From: Paraburkholderia sp. ZP32-5
GTDB taxonomy: Bacteria; Pseudomonadota; Gammaproteobacteria; Burkholderiales; Burkholderiaceae
Assembly: GCF_021390495.1 (NCBI RefSeq)
Contig: NZ_JAJEJP010000003.1
Coordinates: 1,546,963-1,610,962 of the forward strand
Direction: 5' to 3'
Length of the DNA: 64,000 nucleotides
A program made the translations under genes and the position numbers. Shown one piece after another: positions 1-7,886 of this stretch. The notes beneath the pieces are model-generated. The model was not told the origin of the DNA and ran no database searches. It saw only the letters and a list, made by a program, of their open reading frames with translations. Every line of letters starts with the position of its first letter. Within the stretch, counting starts at the first letter, position 1.

Positions 1-720
1 AGGTAGCAGTTCCGTGAATGTCGTGACATAGGCAATGATCTGCGCGACGCCAAAGATCAGGTCCGCGCAGCTTCCGTTCTGTACGATCTCGCCGTTAAGA
101 CGCCCGATAATCGACATCTGTTCAGGAGAAGGCGCCTCATCGGGCGTGACGAGCCACGGCCCGAACGCGCCGGACTTCACGAAGTTCTTGCCGGCGGTGG
201 CCTGGGCGGAATGCCTCTGCCAGTCACGCACCGAATTTTCCGCAAGGCACGCATAGCCCGCGACGTATTGCAACGCATCGGCCTCGGCGATGCGACGCGC
301 CCGACGTCCGATCACGACTGCGAGTTCGGCCTCGTAATCGAACTGTTCCGACACGATCGGCCGCAACACCGGTTCGCCCTGCGATGCGAGCGACGACGCG
401 AAACGGACGAATACCGACGGCTTCGAAGGAACCGCGAGATTCGCCTCGGCCGCATGCGCGTGGTAGTTCAGCCCCACGCACATGATCTTGTCCGGATCCG
501 GAATTGGCGTGAGGAGCGTCACCTCGCGCAATGTGGGGCCGCCGGCGCCCTGCAAGCCTTGCAGGCGGGCGGCAATACCGGCCACGCCGTCGATCGTTAG
601 CGCGTCGCGCAAAGTAGGCGCAGCGGCTGTGGCGAGATCGACGATCCTGTTGTCGATCAGCGCACCATAGGACCGGCGTGCGCCGCCCTTGCGTTGGTCG
701 AGAAAGCTGACCAGCTTCAT
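1..720 (-). CDS. Fumarylacetoacetate hydrolase (FAH) family protein, 3' end cut by the window edge
   Basis: Reading the minus strand from ATG at 720 gives an open frame that runs off base 1 (at least 240 residues). The N-terminal part starts MKLVSFLDQRKGG and is followed by the core PDPDKIMCVGLNYHAHAAE and an FDYEAELAVVIG stretch. The E-x-E of that stretch is the metal-binding signature of the FAH fold (family knowledge). Enzymes of this fold cleave or isomerise acylpyruvates and 2-oxo-hept-ene-dioates in meta-cleavage and gentisate pathways. A purine-rich GGAGACAGGA precedes the ATG. The neighbouring Rieske ferredoxin and HpaH-like hydratase support a role in aromatic ring-cleavage product breakdown; the exact substrate is not readable. 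Confidence 0.85.
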   Translation of the reverse strand, partial: MKLVSFLDQRKGGARRSYGALIDNRIVDLATAAAPTLRDALTIDGVAGIAARLQGLQGAGGPTLREVTLLTPIPDPDKIMCVGLNYHAHAAEANLAVPSKPSVFVRFASSLASQGEPVLRPIVSEQFDYEAELAVVIGRRARRIAEADALQYVAGYACLAENSVRDWQRHSAQATAGKNFVKSGAFGPWLVTPDEAPSPEQMSIIGRLNGEIVQNGSCADLIFGVAQIIAYVTTFTELLP

Positions 721-814
721 TCCTGTCTCCGTGTGGGTGCGCGGGGTTGATCTTCCCGCTCTGCTGTTGTGATGTACTGTGCGCCGCCCCGCGCGCTACC
801 GCAATGCCGGACGT

Positions 815-831
815 GGAACAGCATTCTTTCC
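815..831. promoter_or_regulatory. Degenerate GGAACA-N5-CTTTCC element upstream of the FAH gene
   Basis: GGAACA at 815-820 is followed by five bases and CTTTCC, a 4-of-6 match to the right half of the perfect inverted repeats at 1257 and 5313. It sits about 95 bp upstream of the FAH start. It may be a third, weak copy of the same operator; chance is not excluded. Confidence 0.25.
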
Positions 832-839
832 TCGCCCGA

Positions 840-1163
840 TCAACTGGCAGCCGCGAGCCGCACCAGTACGCGATCGCCCTCCAGCCTCGCCGGGTAAATC
901 CGGATGTCGGCGGTGAGCGGCGCACACGTCGCGCGGCCCGTGCGCACATCGAAACGTCCCTGGTGCAACGGGCATTCGATCTCATGGCCTTCGAGGTATC
1001 CGTCGCACAGGCGAGCCTCGCCGTGCGTACAAACGTTATCGGTTGCGTAGACCTCGCCGTCGACGCGATAGACCGCGATTTCGCGGCCATCGATCGCGAC
1101 GGCATGTGGGGCGTCTTCAGGAATCAGATCGATATTGCAAACGTCCGCCCATTGCTCATTCAT
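840..1163 (-). CDS. Rieske-type [2Fe-2S] ferredoxin
   Basis: A 107-residue protein, the usual size for the ferredoxin component of three-component aromatic ring-hydroxylating dioxygenases (NahAb/NagAb type). The Rieske ligands are visible as Cys45-x-His47 and Cys64-x2-His67 (CTHG and CPLH). Such ferredoxins shuttle electrons from a flavin reductase to the terminal oxygenase. A matching reductase is encoded at 3797-5023, but no oxygenase alpha or beta subunit is present here, so the partner may lie beyond base 1. Transcribed toward the FAH gene, probably in one unit. Confidence 0.92.
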   Translation of the reverse strand: MNEQWADVCNIDLIPEDAPHAVAIDGREIAVYRVDGEVYATDNVCTHGEARLCDGYLEGHEIECPLHQGRFDVRTGRATCAPLTADIRIYPARLEGDRVLVRLAAAS

Positions 1164-1256
1164 GAGCTATCTCCCTCTCTTGCAGATGAGTTCCAAATAC
1201 GACTTAACGACGTAGTCAGAATGCGCCAGGGCGCGGCACCGTACAAGACGCGCGGC

Positions 1257-1273
1257 GGAACAGGAACTGTTCC
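1257..1273. promoter_or_regulatory. Inverted repeat GGAACA-N5-TGTTCC upstream of the Rieske ferredoxin
   Basis: GGAACAGGAACTGTTCC is a perfect 6-bp inverted repeat with a 5-bp spacer, about 95 bp upstream of the ferredoxin start. The same arrangement recurs at 5313-5329 upstream of the ferredoxin reductase. It is a plausible operator for the local LysR or TetR regulator. Confidence 0.55.
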
Positions 1274-1331
1274 CCGCGGTATGAAAACGCGGGAAGAGGA
1301 TCAGGAGGCGGAGAGAGGCTTCGGCGTAGAC

Positions 1332-2291
1332 TTAGTGCATGTGTGCGAAACAGCCGCGCAGAAATTCGACTGCGGCCCGCAACTTGGCGGACGCGTCGCT
1401 GCGTTGCAACAGCACGGCGTAAACAGCGCGATTATCGATACTGTTGCCGGGCAACACTTCGACGAGATCGCCCGATTTGATGTCGTGAGCAACCATCCAG
1501 CGCGGCGCCATCATGATGCCGAGACCGGCCAGGCACACGAGACGAAGCGCCGGGCCGCTATCGGACGTGAAATTGCCTTTGACGTGGATATAGTCGATGC
1601 CGCCGTCACGCTTTACAGGCCAACGCAATGTCGATCCGCGCGTAATGAGGCAGTTGTGATCCATCAGATCTTCCGGCATTCCCGGCACGCCGTGGCTTTT
1701 CAGATAGGCGGGGGCGGCGACGAAAACCCGGCTATAGGGCGCGAGTTTGATGGCGACAAGGCCCGGATCGATGGTATCGGCAATGCGCACCGCGATATCG
1801 ATACGGGCTTCATACAGATCCAGCTTTTCGGCCGCGAAAATGATGTCGAGCGACAACAGCGGATTCTGCTGCAGAAAGGTAGGCAGACGCGGAGCAATGA
1901 TTTCTCCGCCCAGCATGGCCGGCGCGGTGATTCGCAGATGCCCCGTTGCCTGGTTCTGCATGGAGGACATTTCCTCGACAGCGTGGTCCAGCTCGAGCAA
2001 CGCACGCATTGCATGGTCGTAAAGCAGTTGACCGACTTCAGTGACGACGAGCCGTCGGGTGTTACGGTTCAGCAGCCGCTGTCCAAGCTTGCCTTCAAGC
2101 CCGGCAATCCGCTTGCTTACCATCGCGGGGGTGGCCCCCATTCGGCGCGCGACTTCGGAGAAATTTCCGATCTCCACGGTACGCACGAAAATACGCAGGG
2201 TATTGAGATCTTCGAATACACCTGCAATTTCCGACCCCGATTGCGTCAACCACGACACGCCGCTCCCCATCATCCCTCCGATACATTGCAC
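1332..2291 (-). CDS. LysR-family transcriptional regulator
   Basis: About 319 residues when read from the GTG at 2291; ATG codons at 2273 and 2270, next to a GGAGGG, are alternative starts. The N-terminal winged helix-turn-helix (DLNTLRIFVRTVEIGNFSEV, then a GATPAMVSKRIAGLE recognition helix) is typical of the family, and the rest matches a periplasmic-binding-like effector domain with the usual GHLRITAP entry. It lies among ferredoxin, hydratase and FAH genes on the same strand, so it is a candidate regulator of this catabolic cluster. The inducer is unknown. Confidence 0.92.
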   Translation of the reverse strand: MQCIGGMMGSGVSWLTQSGSEIAGVFEDLNTLRIFVRTVEIGNFSEVARRMGATPAMVSKRIAGLEGKLGQRLLNRNTRRLVVTEVGQLLYDHAMRALLELDHAVEEMSSMQNQATGHLRITAPAMLGGEIIAPRLPTFLQQNPLLSLDIIFAAEKLDLYEARIDIAVRIADTIDPGLVAIKLAPYSRVFVAAPAYLKSHGVPGMPEDLMDHNCLITRGSTLRWPVKRDGGIDYIHVKGNFTSDSGPALRLVCLAGLGIMMAPRWMVAHDIKSGDLVEVLPGNSIDNRAVYAVLLQRSDASAKLRAAVEFLRGCFAHMH

Positions 2292-2486
2292 CGGTTACAC
2301 CCAGGAATCACGCCTGCTTCGCTCGATCTTCGGGTGAGATCCAAACTGAAGCCACGCGAGAACGCCTGAACAAAATGTTAACACGGGTAGTGCATCGGAA
2401 AACGACTCTCCGGCCTCGGGAAAACACTGGCACATTCCACTACGATTTCAAGCAAACGCCGCGGTGCGAGCGCCGTGAGACGGCAA

Positions 2487-3290
2487 CTAGCCAAAACAGC
2501 AGGACACCGTGCCGAGCGGCCCGTAGTCGACATTCAGTACGTCGCCCTTCCTGGCGAATATGGGGCGCGTAAATGAACCACCCAGAATCACCTGGTCTTT
2601 CTGCAGACCCACATCGTGCTCGGACAGCTTGTTGGCAAGCCACACCACGCCATTGGCGGGATGATTGAGCACGCCAGCCGCCACCCCGGTCTCTTCGATG
2701 ACGGCATTGCGCGACAGTATCGCGCTCACCCAACGCAAATCGATGTCCCCGACCCTCACCGGACGGCCGCCCATGACGACACCCGCATTCGCGGCATTGT
2801 CGGCGATGGTGTCGAAAACCTTGCGCGTCCTGCCGGTGTCGGGATCGACCATCTGCGAACGCGAGTCGATGATCTCCAGCGCGGGTGTTACGTATCGGAC
2901 CGCGTCCAGCACATCGAACAGCGTGACCTCGGGCCCCTTGAGCGGCCGGTCCATGATGAATGCCAACTCCACTTCGATGCGGGGTGCGATAAAGCGCTCG
3001 GTTGGAATGGTAGCGCCGTCGGCGAAAAACATGTCTTCGAGCAGCGCGCCGTAATCCGGTTCATCGATGCCGACCGCCATCTGCATCGCTCGTGAAGTTA
3101 AGCCGATCTTGTGGCCTTTCAGACGGTTACCGCCGTCGATCTTCTTTTGTACCCAGCTGCGCTGGATCGCGTAGGCATCCGCGATCGTGATGTGGGGATG
3201 GCGCAGCGAAATCTGCCTGATCTGCTCGCGGGTCTTTTCAGCCTCGTAGAATTCCCGCGCGAGTGATTCGATGACGTTGGTGGATAGCAT
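2487..3290 (-). CDS. 2-oxo-hept-4-ene-1,7-dioate hydratase / 2-hydroxypentadienoate hydratase family
   Basis: A 267-residue protein matching the HpaH/MhpD hydratase family in length and layout. Visible hallmarks are KGHKIGLTSRAMQ in the N-terminal third, the metal-ligand region PRIEVELAFIM (E-x-E) followed by ALEIIDSR, and the C-terminal stretch starting LGGSFTRPIFA. Family members add water to 2-hydroxy-dienoates formed after meta-cleavage of homoprotocatechuate or catechols. HpaH is the closest recognisable member, but the true substrate here is not proven. Positioned between LysR and the SnoaL-fold gene on the same strand. Confidence 0.88.
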   Translation of the reverse strand: MLSTNVIESLAREFYEAEKTREQIRQISLRHPHITIADAYAIQRSWVQKKIDGGNRLKGHKIGLTSRAMQMAVGIDEPDYGALLEDMFFADGATIPTERFIAPRIEVELAFIMDRPLKGPEVTLFDVLDAVRYVTPALEIIDSRSQMVDPDTGRTRKVFDTIADNAANAGVVMGGRPVRVGDIDLRWVSAILSRNAVIEETGVAAGVLNHPANGVVWLANKLSEHDVGLQKDQVILGGSFTRPIFARKGDVLNVDYGPLGTVSCCFG

Positions 3291-3320
3291 GATGTGTCGT
3301 CAAGTGATGAATACGTGCGC

Positions 3321-3728
3321 CTAGCCGGCGAGCAGCCGCTGGCTGGATTTGTACTGGATGCGCCACTGACCGTCCTCCAGTACGAGGTCGTCGGTGCTAT
3401 CGAGCACACCCGCCATCTGCGTCGGGCTGTTCTGGCCATCCGCGGATACGGCATGTTCGAAAGCGGTAACGTAGTAGCGCAGCCGCGCGGTCGTGTCAGT
3501 CGCTTCCGCGAGCCGCAGATTGGTGATGAGGTGTGCGGTACGGCGGCTCGCGTCGCGCTTCTCGAGCACTGCGAGAACAGCTTCGGGCCCCACGAGTTCC
3601 GTTCCCTGGCGTCGCCAGATACCCTCGCGCGCCATGAATTGCGCGGTGGCCGCGTGGTTTCGCGTGTCGAGTCCGTGGAAGAACTCGAATACGACCGCAG
3701 CCAGCGTATCGAGATTGTGTTGGTTCAT
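3321..3728 (-). CDS. SnoaL/NTF2-like fold protein (possible dioxygenase beta-subunit relative)
   Basis: A 135-residue alpha+beta protein. The N-terminal helix and FFHGLDTRNHAATAQFMA, then GIWRRQGTELVGPEAVLAVL and C-terminal DGQWRIQYKS, match SnoaL-like / NTF2-fold proteins. This fold includes steroid isomerases, scytalone dehydratases and the small subunits of ring-hydroxylating dioxygenases. It is shorter than a true dioxygenase beta subunit (about 160-190 residues). It sits between the hydratase and the ferredoxin reductase, so an accessory enzyme in the same pathway is likely. Confidence 0.75.
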   Translation of the reverse strand: MNQHNLDTLAAVVFEFFHGLDTRNHAATAQFMAREGIWRRQGTELVGPEAVLAVLEKRDASRRTAHLITNLRLAEATDTTARLRYYVTAFEHAVSADGQNSPTQMAGVLDSTDDLVLEDGQWRIQYKSSQRLLAG

Positions 3729-3796
3729 TCTGGATGGTCCTTAAGGCGGCAATGTGCAAGCGGATGAGTATTGACACGCGGTGAAATGGTCGTGGC

Positions 3797-5023
3797 TTAT
3801 ACAGCCGTATCGGACAGTTTGACGGCGGCGTCCGCGAAACGCGCCCGGTCGATTCGCGCGCCAGCGCCTACGAACTGACGCAATTGCCGGAATTCACGCG
3901 GAGAACCGATACAGATTGCGCTGGTCAAGCGAGCGTCGGCATCCAGTTCGGCGATCGCAACGCCGCCAGCCGCCGCTTGACGGACCACGATCTCGGCAAC
4001 TGGCCCGCAATGGCCCGCGATCTGCACCATCCTGTCGTATTGCTGCGACCAGAAGTAAGGCACCGGCCGATAGTCCACGTCCTGCCCCAGCATCGCGCGC
4101 GCGGCGGCGATGCCTTGATCCTGCGCGTTCTGCCACGATTCGAGCCGCAGCAGCGTGCCGTCGTCCGTTCGCAGCGCGGTGACGTCGCCGGCGGCGAAGA
4201 TCGACGCATCCGATGTGCGGCACTGCCGATCCACGACGATGCCGCGATCGCAGACGAGGTCCGCGGCGCGCGCCAGCTCGTCATTCGGCACGAGTCCGAT
4301 TCCCACCACGACGAGGTCGACGTCTAAGCTCGCGCCATCCATGAAGCGCGCGCGGCAACCACTTTCGCCCGCTTCGTCGAGCGCGACAATCTGTGTGCCG
4401 AGCCGCACGTCGACGCCGCGTTCTAGATGTAACGCAGCGAGATAGTCCGACAGGTGCGAAGAACCGGTGCGCGCGCACAACTGCTTGCCGACCTCCACCA
4501 GCGTCACCTCGCATTGCACCGCACGCGCCGCTGCGGCCACTTCCAGTCCGATCCAACCGCCGCCCACCACGAGCACGCGCGCGCCGGGCCGCAGTGCCGC
4601 GCGCAACTGCGTGGCGTCTTCGATCGTGCGCAAGACCTGCACGCAGCGCGCATCGATGCCGTCGATCGCCGGCAGACGCGCGCTCCCGCCGGTGCTCAAT
4701 AGCAACCTGTCGTAATCGATCACACTGTCGTCAGCGAGCCGAACGATGCGTTGCCGCCGATCGATGCGCGCACAGCGTGCACCCGCCAGCCATTCGATAT
4801 CCTGGCGCTTCAGTTCTTCCTGCGTCAAAAGGAATGGCAATGCCGGAGCCACCGGTTGCAGTTGCTCCTTTGACAAAGGCGGACGCTCGTAGGGCGGCAC
4901 GGCTTCATCGCCGATCAACACGATGCGACCTGTGAAACCTTCGGAACGAAGCGTGCGCGCGGCCCAGCCGCCGGCCTGCCCCGCGCCGACGATGACCGCG
5001 CTGCCGGTTAGTTCTGCTCCCAT
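3797..5023 (-). CDS. FAD-dependent ferredoxin reductase (NAD(P)H:ferredoxin oxidoreductase)
   Basis: A 408-residue protein with two Rossmann dinucleotide folds: an N-terminal FAD site (VIVGAGQAGGWAARTL) and a central NAD site (VLVVGGGWIGLEVAAAA). Other family signatures are YERPPLSKEQL and the FAD-binding IFAAGDVT. This is the rubredoxin/putidaredoxin-reductase-like class used as the reductase of three-component dioxygenases and P450s. It probably reduces the Rieske ferredoxin at 840-1163. An inverted repeat 290 bp upstream (5313) resembles one upstream of the ferredoxin gene, suggesting co-regulation. Confidence 0.93.
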   Translation of the reverse strand: MGAELTGSAVIVGAGQAGGWAARTLRSEGFTGRIVLIGDEAVPPYERPPLSKEQLQPVAPALPFLLTQEELKRQDIEWLAGARCARIDRRQRIVRLADDSVIDYDRLLLSTGGSARLPAIDGIDARCVQVLRTIEDATQLRAALRPGARVLVVGGGWIGLEVAAAARAVQCEVTLVEVGKQLCARTGSSHLSDYLAALHLERGVDVRLGTQIVALDEAGESGCRARFMDGASLDVDLVVVGIGLVPNDELARAADLVCDRGIVVDRQCRTSDASIFAAGDVTALRTDDGTLLRLESWQNAQDQGIAAARAMLGQDVDYRPVPYFWSQQYDRMVQIAGHCGPVAEIVVRQAAAGGVAIAELDADARLTSAICIGSPREFRQLRQFVGAGARIDRARFADAAVKLSDTAV

Positions 5024-5394
5024 ATCTGATGCCCATGCTGTATTTGTTTAAAGCGGAAAATCGCTCTCATGTCCGCGATGATCGCGCGCTACGCGATCGC
5101 GTTGCCCGCTCATCGGTCTGCGCGTAGCCGAAAGAAGATAGTCAGGCCATCGCCCTGTTCGGGCGCGAACTCGCGCGATGCGTGGCATCGCGGACTCGCA
5201 TTGACTGTCTCCGTCGAATGGTTCTCGTCGGCCTACCGGCCTGTCTGCCCGCTCAGGTAGAGCCGGCGTATTCATAGTGCGCGCATGAGCCGAAGCGAAC
5301 AACCGTCTGACTGGAACAGAAGTTGTTCCACCGAAGCATCACGGGCGCAAAGCACACGAGAAATGGCCGTGAAACAGCAGCGAATCGCGCATCG
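5024..5394. other. Intergenic region between TetR and ferredoxin reductase
   Basis: No convincing gene on either strand. It holds the inverted repeat at 5313-5329 and is the likely promoter region for the reductase/SnoaL/hydratase transcript running on the minus strand. Confidence 0.5.
5313..5329. promoter_or_regulatory. Inverted repeat GGAACA-N5-TGTTCC upstream of the ferredoxin reductase
   Basis: The 17-bp core has the same half-sites and spacer length as the element at 1257-1273; here it extends to TGGAACA-N5-TGTTCCA (5312-5330). It is a candidate operator for the TetR protein encoded immediately upstream (5395-6087) or for the LysR. Confidence 0.55.
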
Positions 5395-6087
5395 CTAGCG
5401 CAGCGTGGCATCGGCCGCGTCGGGACGCAGCATCTCGTCGACGAGATCCGACAGCATCGCGGCCATGCGGCGCGACTCGGACGTGCCGTGCAGATTGAAC
5501 ACGATGCCGTCCCACATCAGGATCAGCATGTCGGCCGCCCGGCTGGCCGAACCGGCGATGCCCGCATCGGTCAGCAAATCCGCCAGCCATCGCCGGCACT
5601 CACGCTTTTGTCGCGCAATGACCGCGCGCACCGGATGATCGGGATCGGGGAAGCGGCCGGCCAGCAACTGCAACCGGCAGCCATGCGACGGATCGGTAAG
5701 GCGGTTCGCGCACAGACTGGCGAAAAGCGCTTTCAATTGCGCGGACGGATCGCCTTCGTACGGCAGGATTGCCCGCTCCAACTTGCCGCGCTCCTCGTGG
5801 CACAGCCAGTTGGCGCACGCGATCGCGAGACCCTCGCGCGAGCCGAACGACCGATAGATCGCCATCTTGTGAAAGCCGGCCCGGTTCGCGATTTCATCGA
5901 TGCTCACCGACTCGTACGTTTGCGACGAGAGCAATGTCGTCGCGGCTTCCAGAATGGCCTGGCGAGCTGTTGATGCCGGCACTCGTCGACGCCGCTCCGT
6001 CGACGGGAACGTGGCATCCCCTGAGTCCGGCAAGGTCGACCCGTCTATTGACCCCGGACCCTCGCGCTGGATGGCTGTCGTCGACAT
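5395..6087 (-). CDS. TetR/AcrR-family transcriptional regulator
   Basis: A 230-residue protein. After a low-complexity N-terminus of about 35 residues, the TetR DNA-binding domain appears (ARQAILEAATTLL, then SIDEIANRAGFHKMAIYRSF), followed by a helical ligand domain. The gene starts 36 bp after the end of the acyl-CoA synthetase frame on the same strand, so the two may be co-transcribed. It is a candidate repressor of either flanking catabolic unit. The inverted repeat at 5313 lies just past its 3' end, in the promoter region of the next gene. Confidence 0.9.
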   Translation of the reverse strand: MSTTAIQREGPGSIDGSTLPDSGDATFPSTERRRRVPASTARQAILEAATTLLSSQTYESVSIDEIANRAGFHKMAIYRSFGSREGLAIACANWLCHEERGKLERAILPYEGDPSAQLKALFASLCANRLTDPSHGCRLQLLAGRFPDPDHPVRAVIARQKRECRRWLADLLTDAGIAGSASRAADMLILMWDGIVFNLHGTSESRRMAAMLSDLVDEMLRPDAADATLR

Positions 6088-6123
6088 GGTGCTCCGGTCG
6101 TTGCCGTAGATATGGGTGCAGAC

Positions 6124-7785
6124 CTATGCGGCGTCGGATTTCGCCTGCTCTCGCATCACGGCCTCGGTAGCGATCTGCCGCAGCTTGTATTTCTGCACCT
6201 TGCCGGTTGCGGTCCTTTCGAGCGCACCGAACACAAAGCGCTTCGGTATCTTGTACTTGGCCAGCCGTTCGCCACAGTGCTGCAGAAGCTGTTCTTCACT
6301 GAGCGCGGCGCCGGGCTTCGCCAGCACGAACGCCCAAGGCACTTCACCCCATTTCTCGTGCGGTGCCGCGACCACCGCTCACTCGAGCAGGTCTGGGTGC
6401 TCGAACAGCACGTCTTCGATCTCTATCGAGGAAATCTTTTCGCCACCCGAATTGATTATGTCCTTGATACGGTCCCTGATCGAGATGTAGCCTTCGTCAT
6501 CGCGCGTCGCAAGATCTCCGGTATGGAACCAGCCATTCGCAAGCGCTTCGTCCGTGGCCGCGGGGTTGTCGAGATAGCCGGCCATTACCGTATTGCCACG
6601 CACCACGACCTCGCCGACCGTTTCGCCATCCCAAGGCACCTGGTTGCCGAACGCATCGATCACACCCAGTTCTTCGCACGCCGGATACTCGACACCTTGG
6701 CGTGCCTTGCGATGGTGCCGCTCCTGAGGCGGCAGTGTGTCCCACTCGCTACGCCATGCGCTGAATGTGGTCGACGCATAGGTCTCGGTCAAACCGTAGA
6801 CCTGGGTGATGCGCGCGTTGATCGACTCGATTGCGCCGATGATGGGTGCGGCCGGCGGCGCTCCGGCGGTCAGGATATCGACCGGCTCCGCGAAGCGCCG
6901 GTGATTCGCGTGGGCTTCCGTCGTCAGCATGGACAGCACGACCGGCGCCGCGCATAGATGTGTAACTCGCTCCGTTTCACTCAGCGTAAAAATCAACGCA
7001 GGGTCGACCTTGCGCAGACACACATGCGTGCCCGCCTGATGCGTGATCGTCCACGGAAAGCACCAGCCGTCGCAATGAAACATTCCGAGCACCCATAGAT
7101 AGACTGGATGCGCGGGCACCGACCACGCCAGCACATTGGCCACGGCATTCAGATACGCCCCCCGGTGATGAGTGACCACACCCTTCGGATTTCCCGTTGT
7201 GCCCGACGTGTACGACAGCGCGATCGGCTGCCATTCGTCCTCCGGACCTTGCAGTGCGATGCTGTCATCGCCGAGTGCCAAAGCCTGCTCATAGGACATA
7301 TGCGCTGACGATGACGCCTGGACAGAGACGGGCGCACCGCGGTCCACGAGTTCCACGAGAATGGGCGGCGACGTCATGTCCGCCACCGCGGCTTCGATAA
7401 CCCCCGCATATTCGGCGTCGAAAACCAGGAGTTTCGATTTCGAGTGCTGCAGTTGAAAGCGCACGCCGTTCGCGTCGAGCCGCGTACTAACCGTATGGAG
7501 AATGCGCCCATTCGCCGGCGCGGCGAAATGCAGCTCGACCATTTCCGGCAGGTTCGGCAACATTACCGAAACCACATCGCCTTGGCCCAGGCCTCGGCTG
7601 TCGATGAAAGACGACAGCCTGCGGCAGCGGCTTTCCATTTCGGCGTACGTGCGCCTCAGGTCGCCATACACAATCGCAGTGCGATCCGGAAAAATACGTG
7701 CAGTGCGTTTAAGAAAAGAAATTGGACTGAGCGGTTCGAAATTCGCCCGTCGCTTCGCGAAGCGCCAACGGTCGGCATGATCCAT
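6124..7785 (-). pseudogene. AMP-dependent acyl-CoA synthetase interrupted by an in-frame TGA
   Basis: From ATG 7785 (preceded by AGGAGA) the frame encodes an ANL-superfamily acyl-CoA ligase: phosphate-binding SYTSGTTGNPKGVVTHH, YGLTETYA, and GWFHTGDLATRDDEGY with DRIKDIINSGGEKIS. It stops at a TGA at 6381-6379 directly after the residues HPDLLE. In the same frame, translation beyond the TGA continues as AVVAAPHEKWGEVPWAFVL and ends with the catalytic-lysine region ERTATGKVQKYKLR. The intact family has a residue (often Cys or Ala) at the TGA position, so one base change explains the break. Without the C-terminal domain the adenylating enzyme should be impaired. A sequencing error is the main alternative. 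Confidence 0.85.
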
Positions 7786-7886
7786 TCTGACGTCTCCTGC
7801 TATTGTTTTGATGACGGATAAGACGTCAATGCCACGCGCGCGGTCATGCGACCGCGTGCCGGCACTCGACGTGACCCGCTCGGTTG

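Noticed and set aside
224..1105. Long minus-strand frame across the FAH and Rieske genes
   Set aside because: Arg/Ala/Ser-rich shadow in a GC-rich gene region; the real proteins are in other frames of the same strand.
747..2369. 540-residue plus-strand frame opposite the Rieske and LysR genes
   Set aside because: Antisense shadow covering two clear minus-strand genes; composition is typical of GC-driven open frames.
6379..6381. Selenocysteine at the TGA in the acyl-CoA synthetase
   Set aside because: No known Sec members in this family, no bacterial SECIS hairpin was evident directly after the codon, and simple nonsense mutation or sequencing error is enough.
7837..7858. CGCGGTC-ATGC-GACCGCG hairpin as a terminator
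   Set aside because: Lies between thiolase and acyl-CoA synthetase, which appear co-transcribed, and no T-run follows; could be an attenuator but there is no support.
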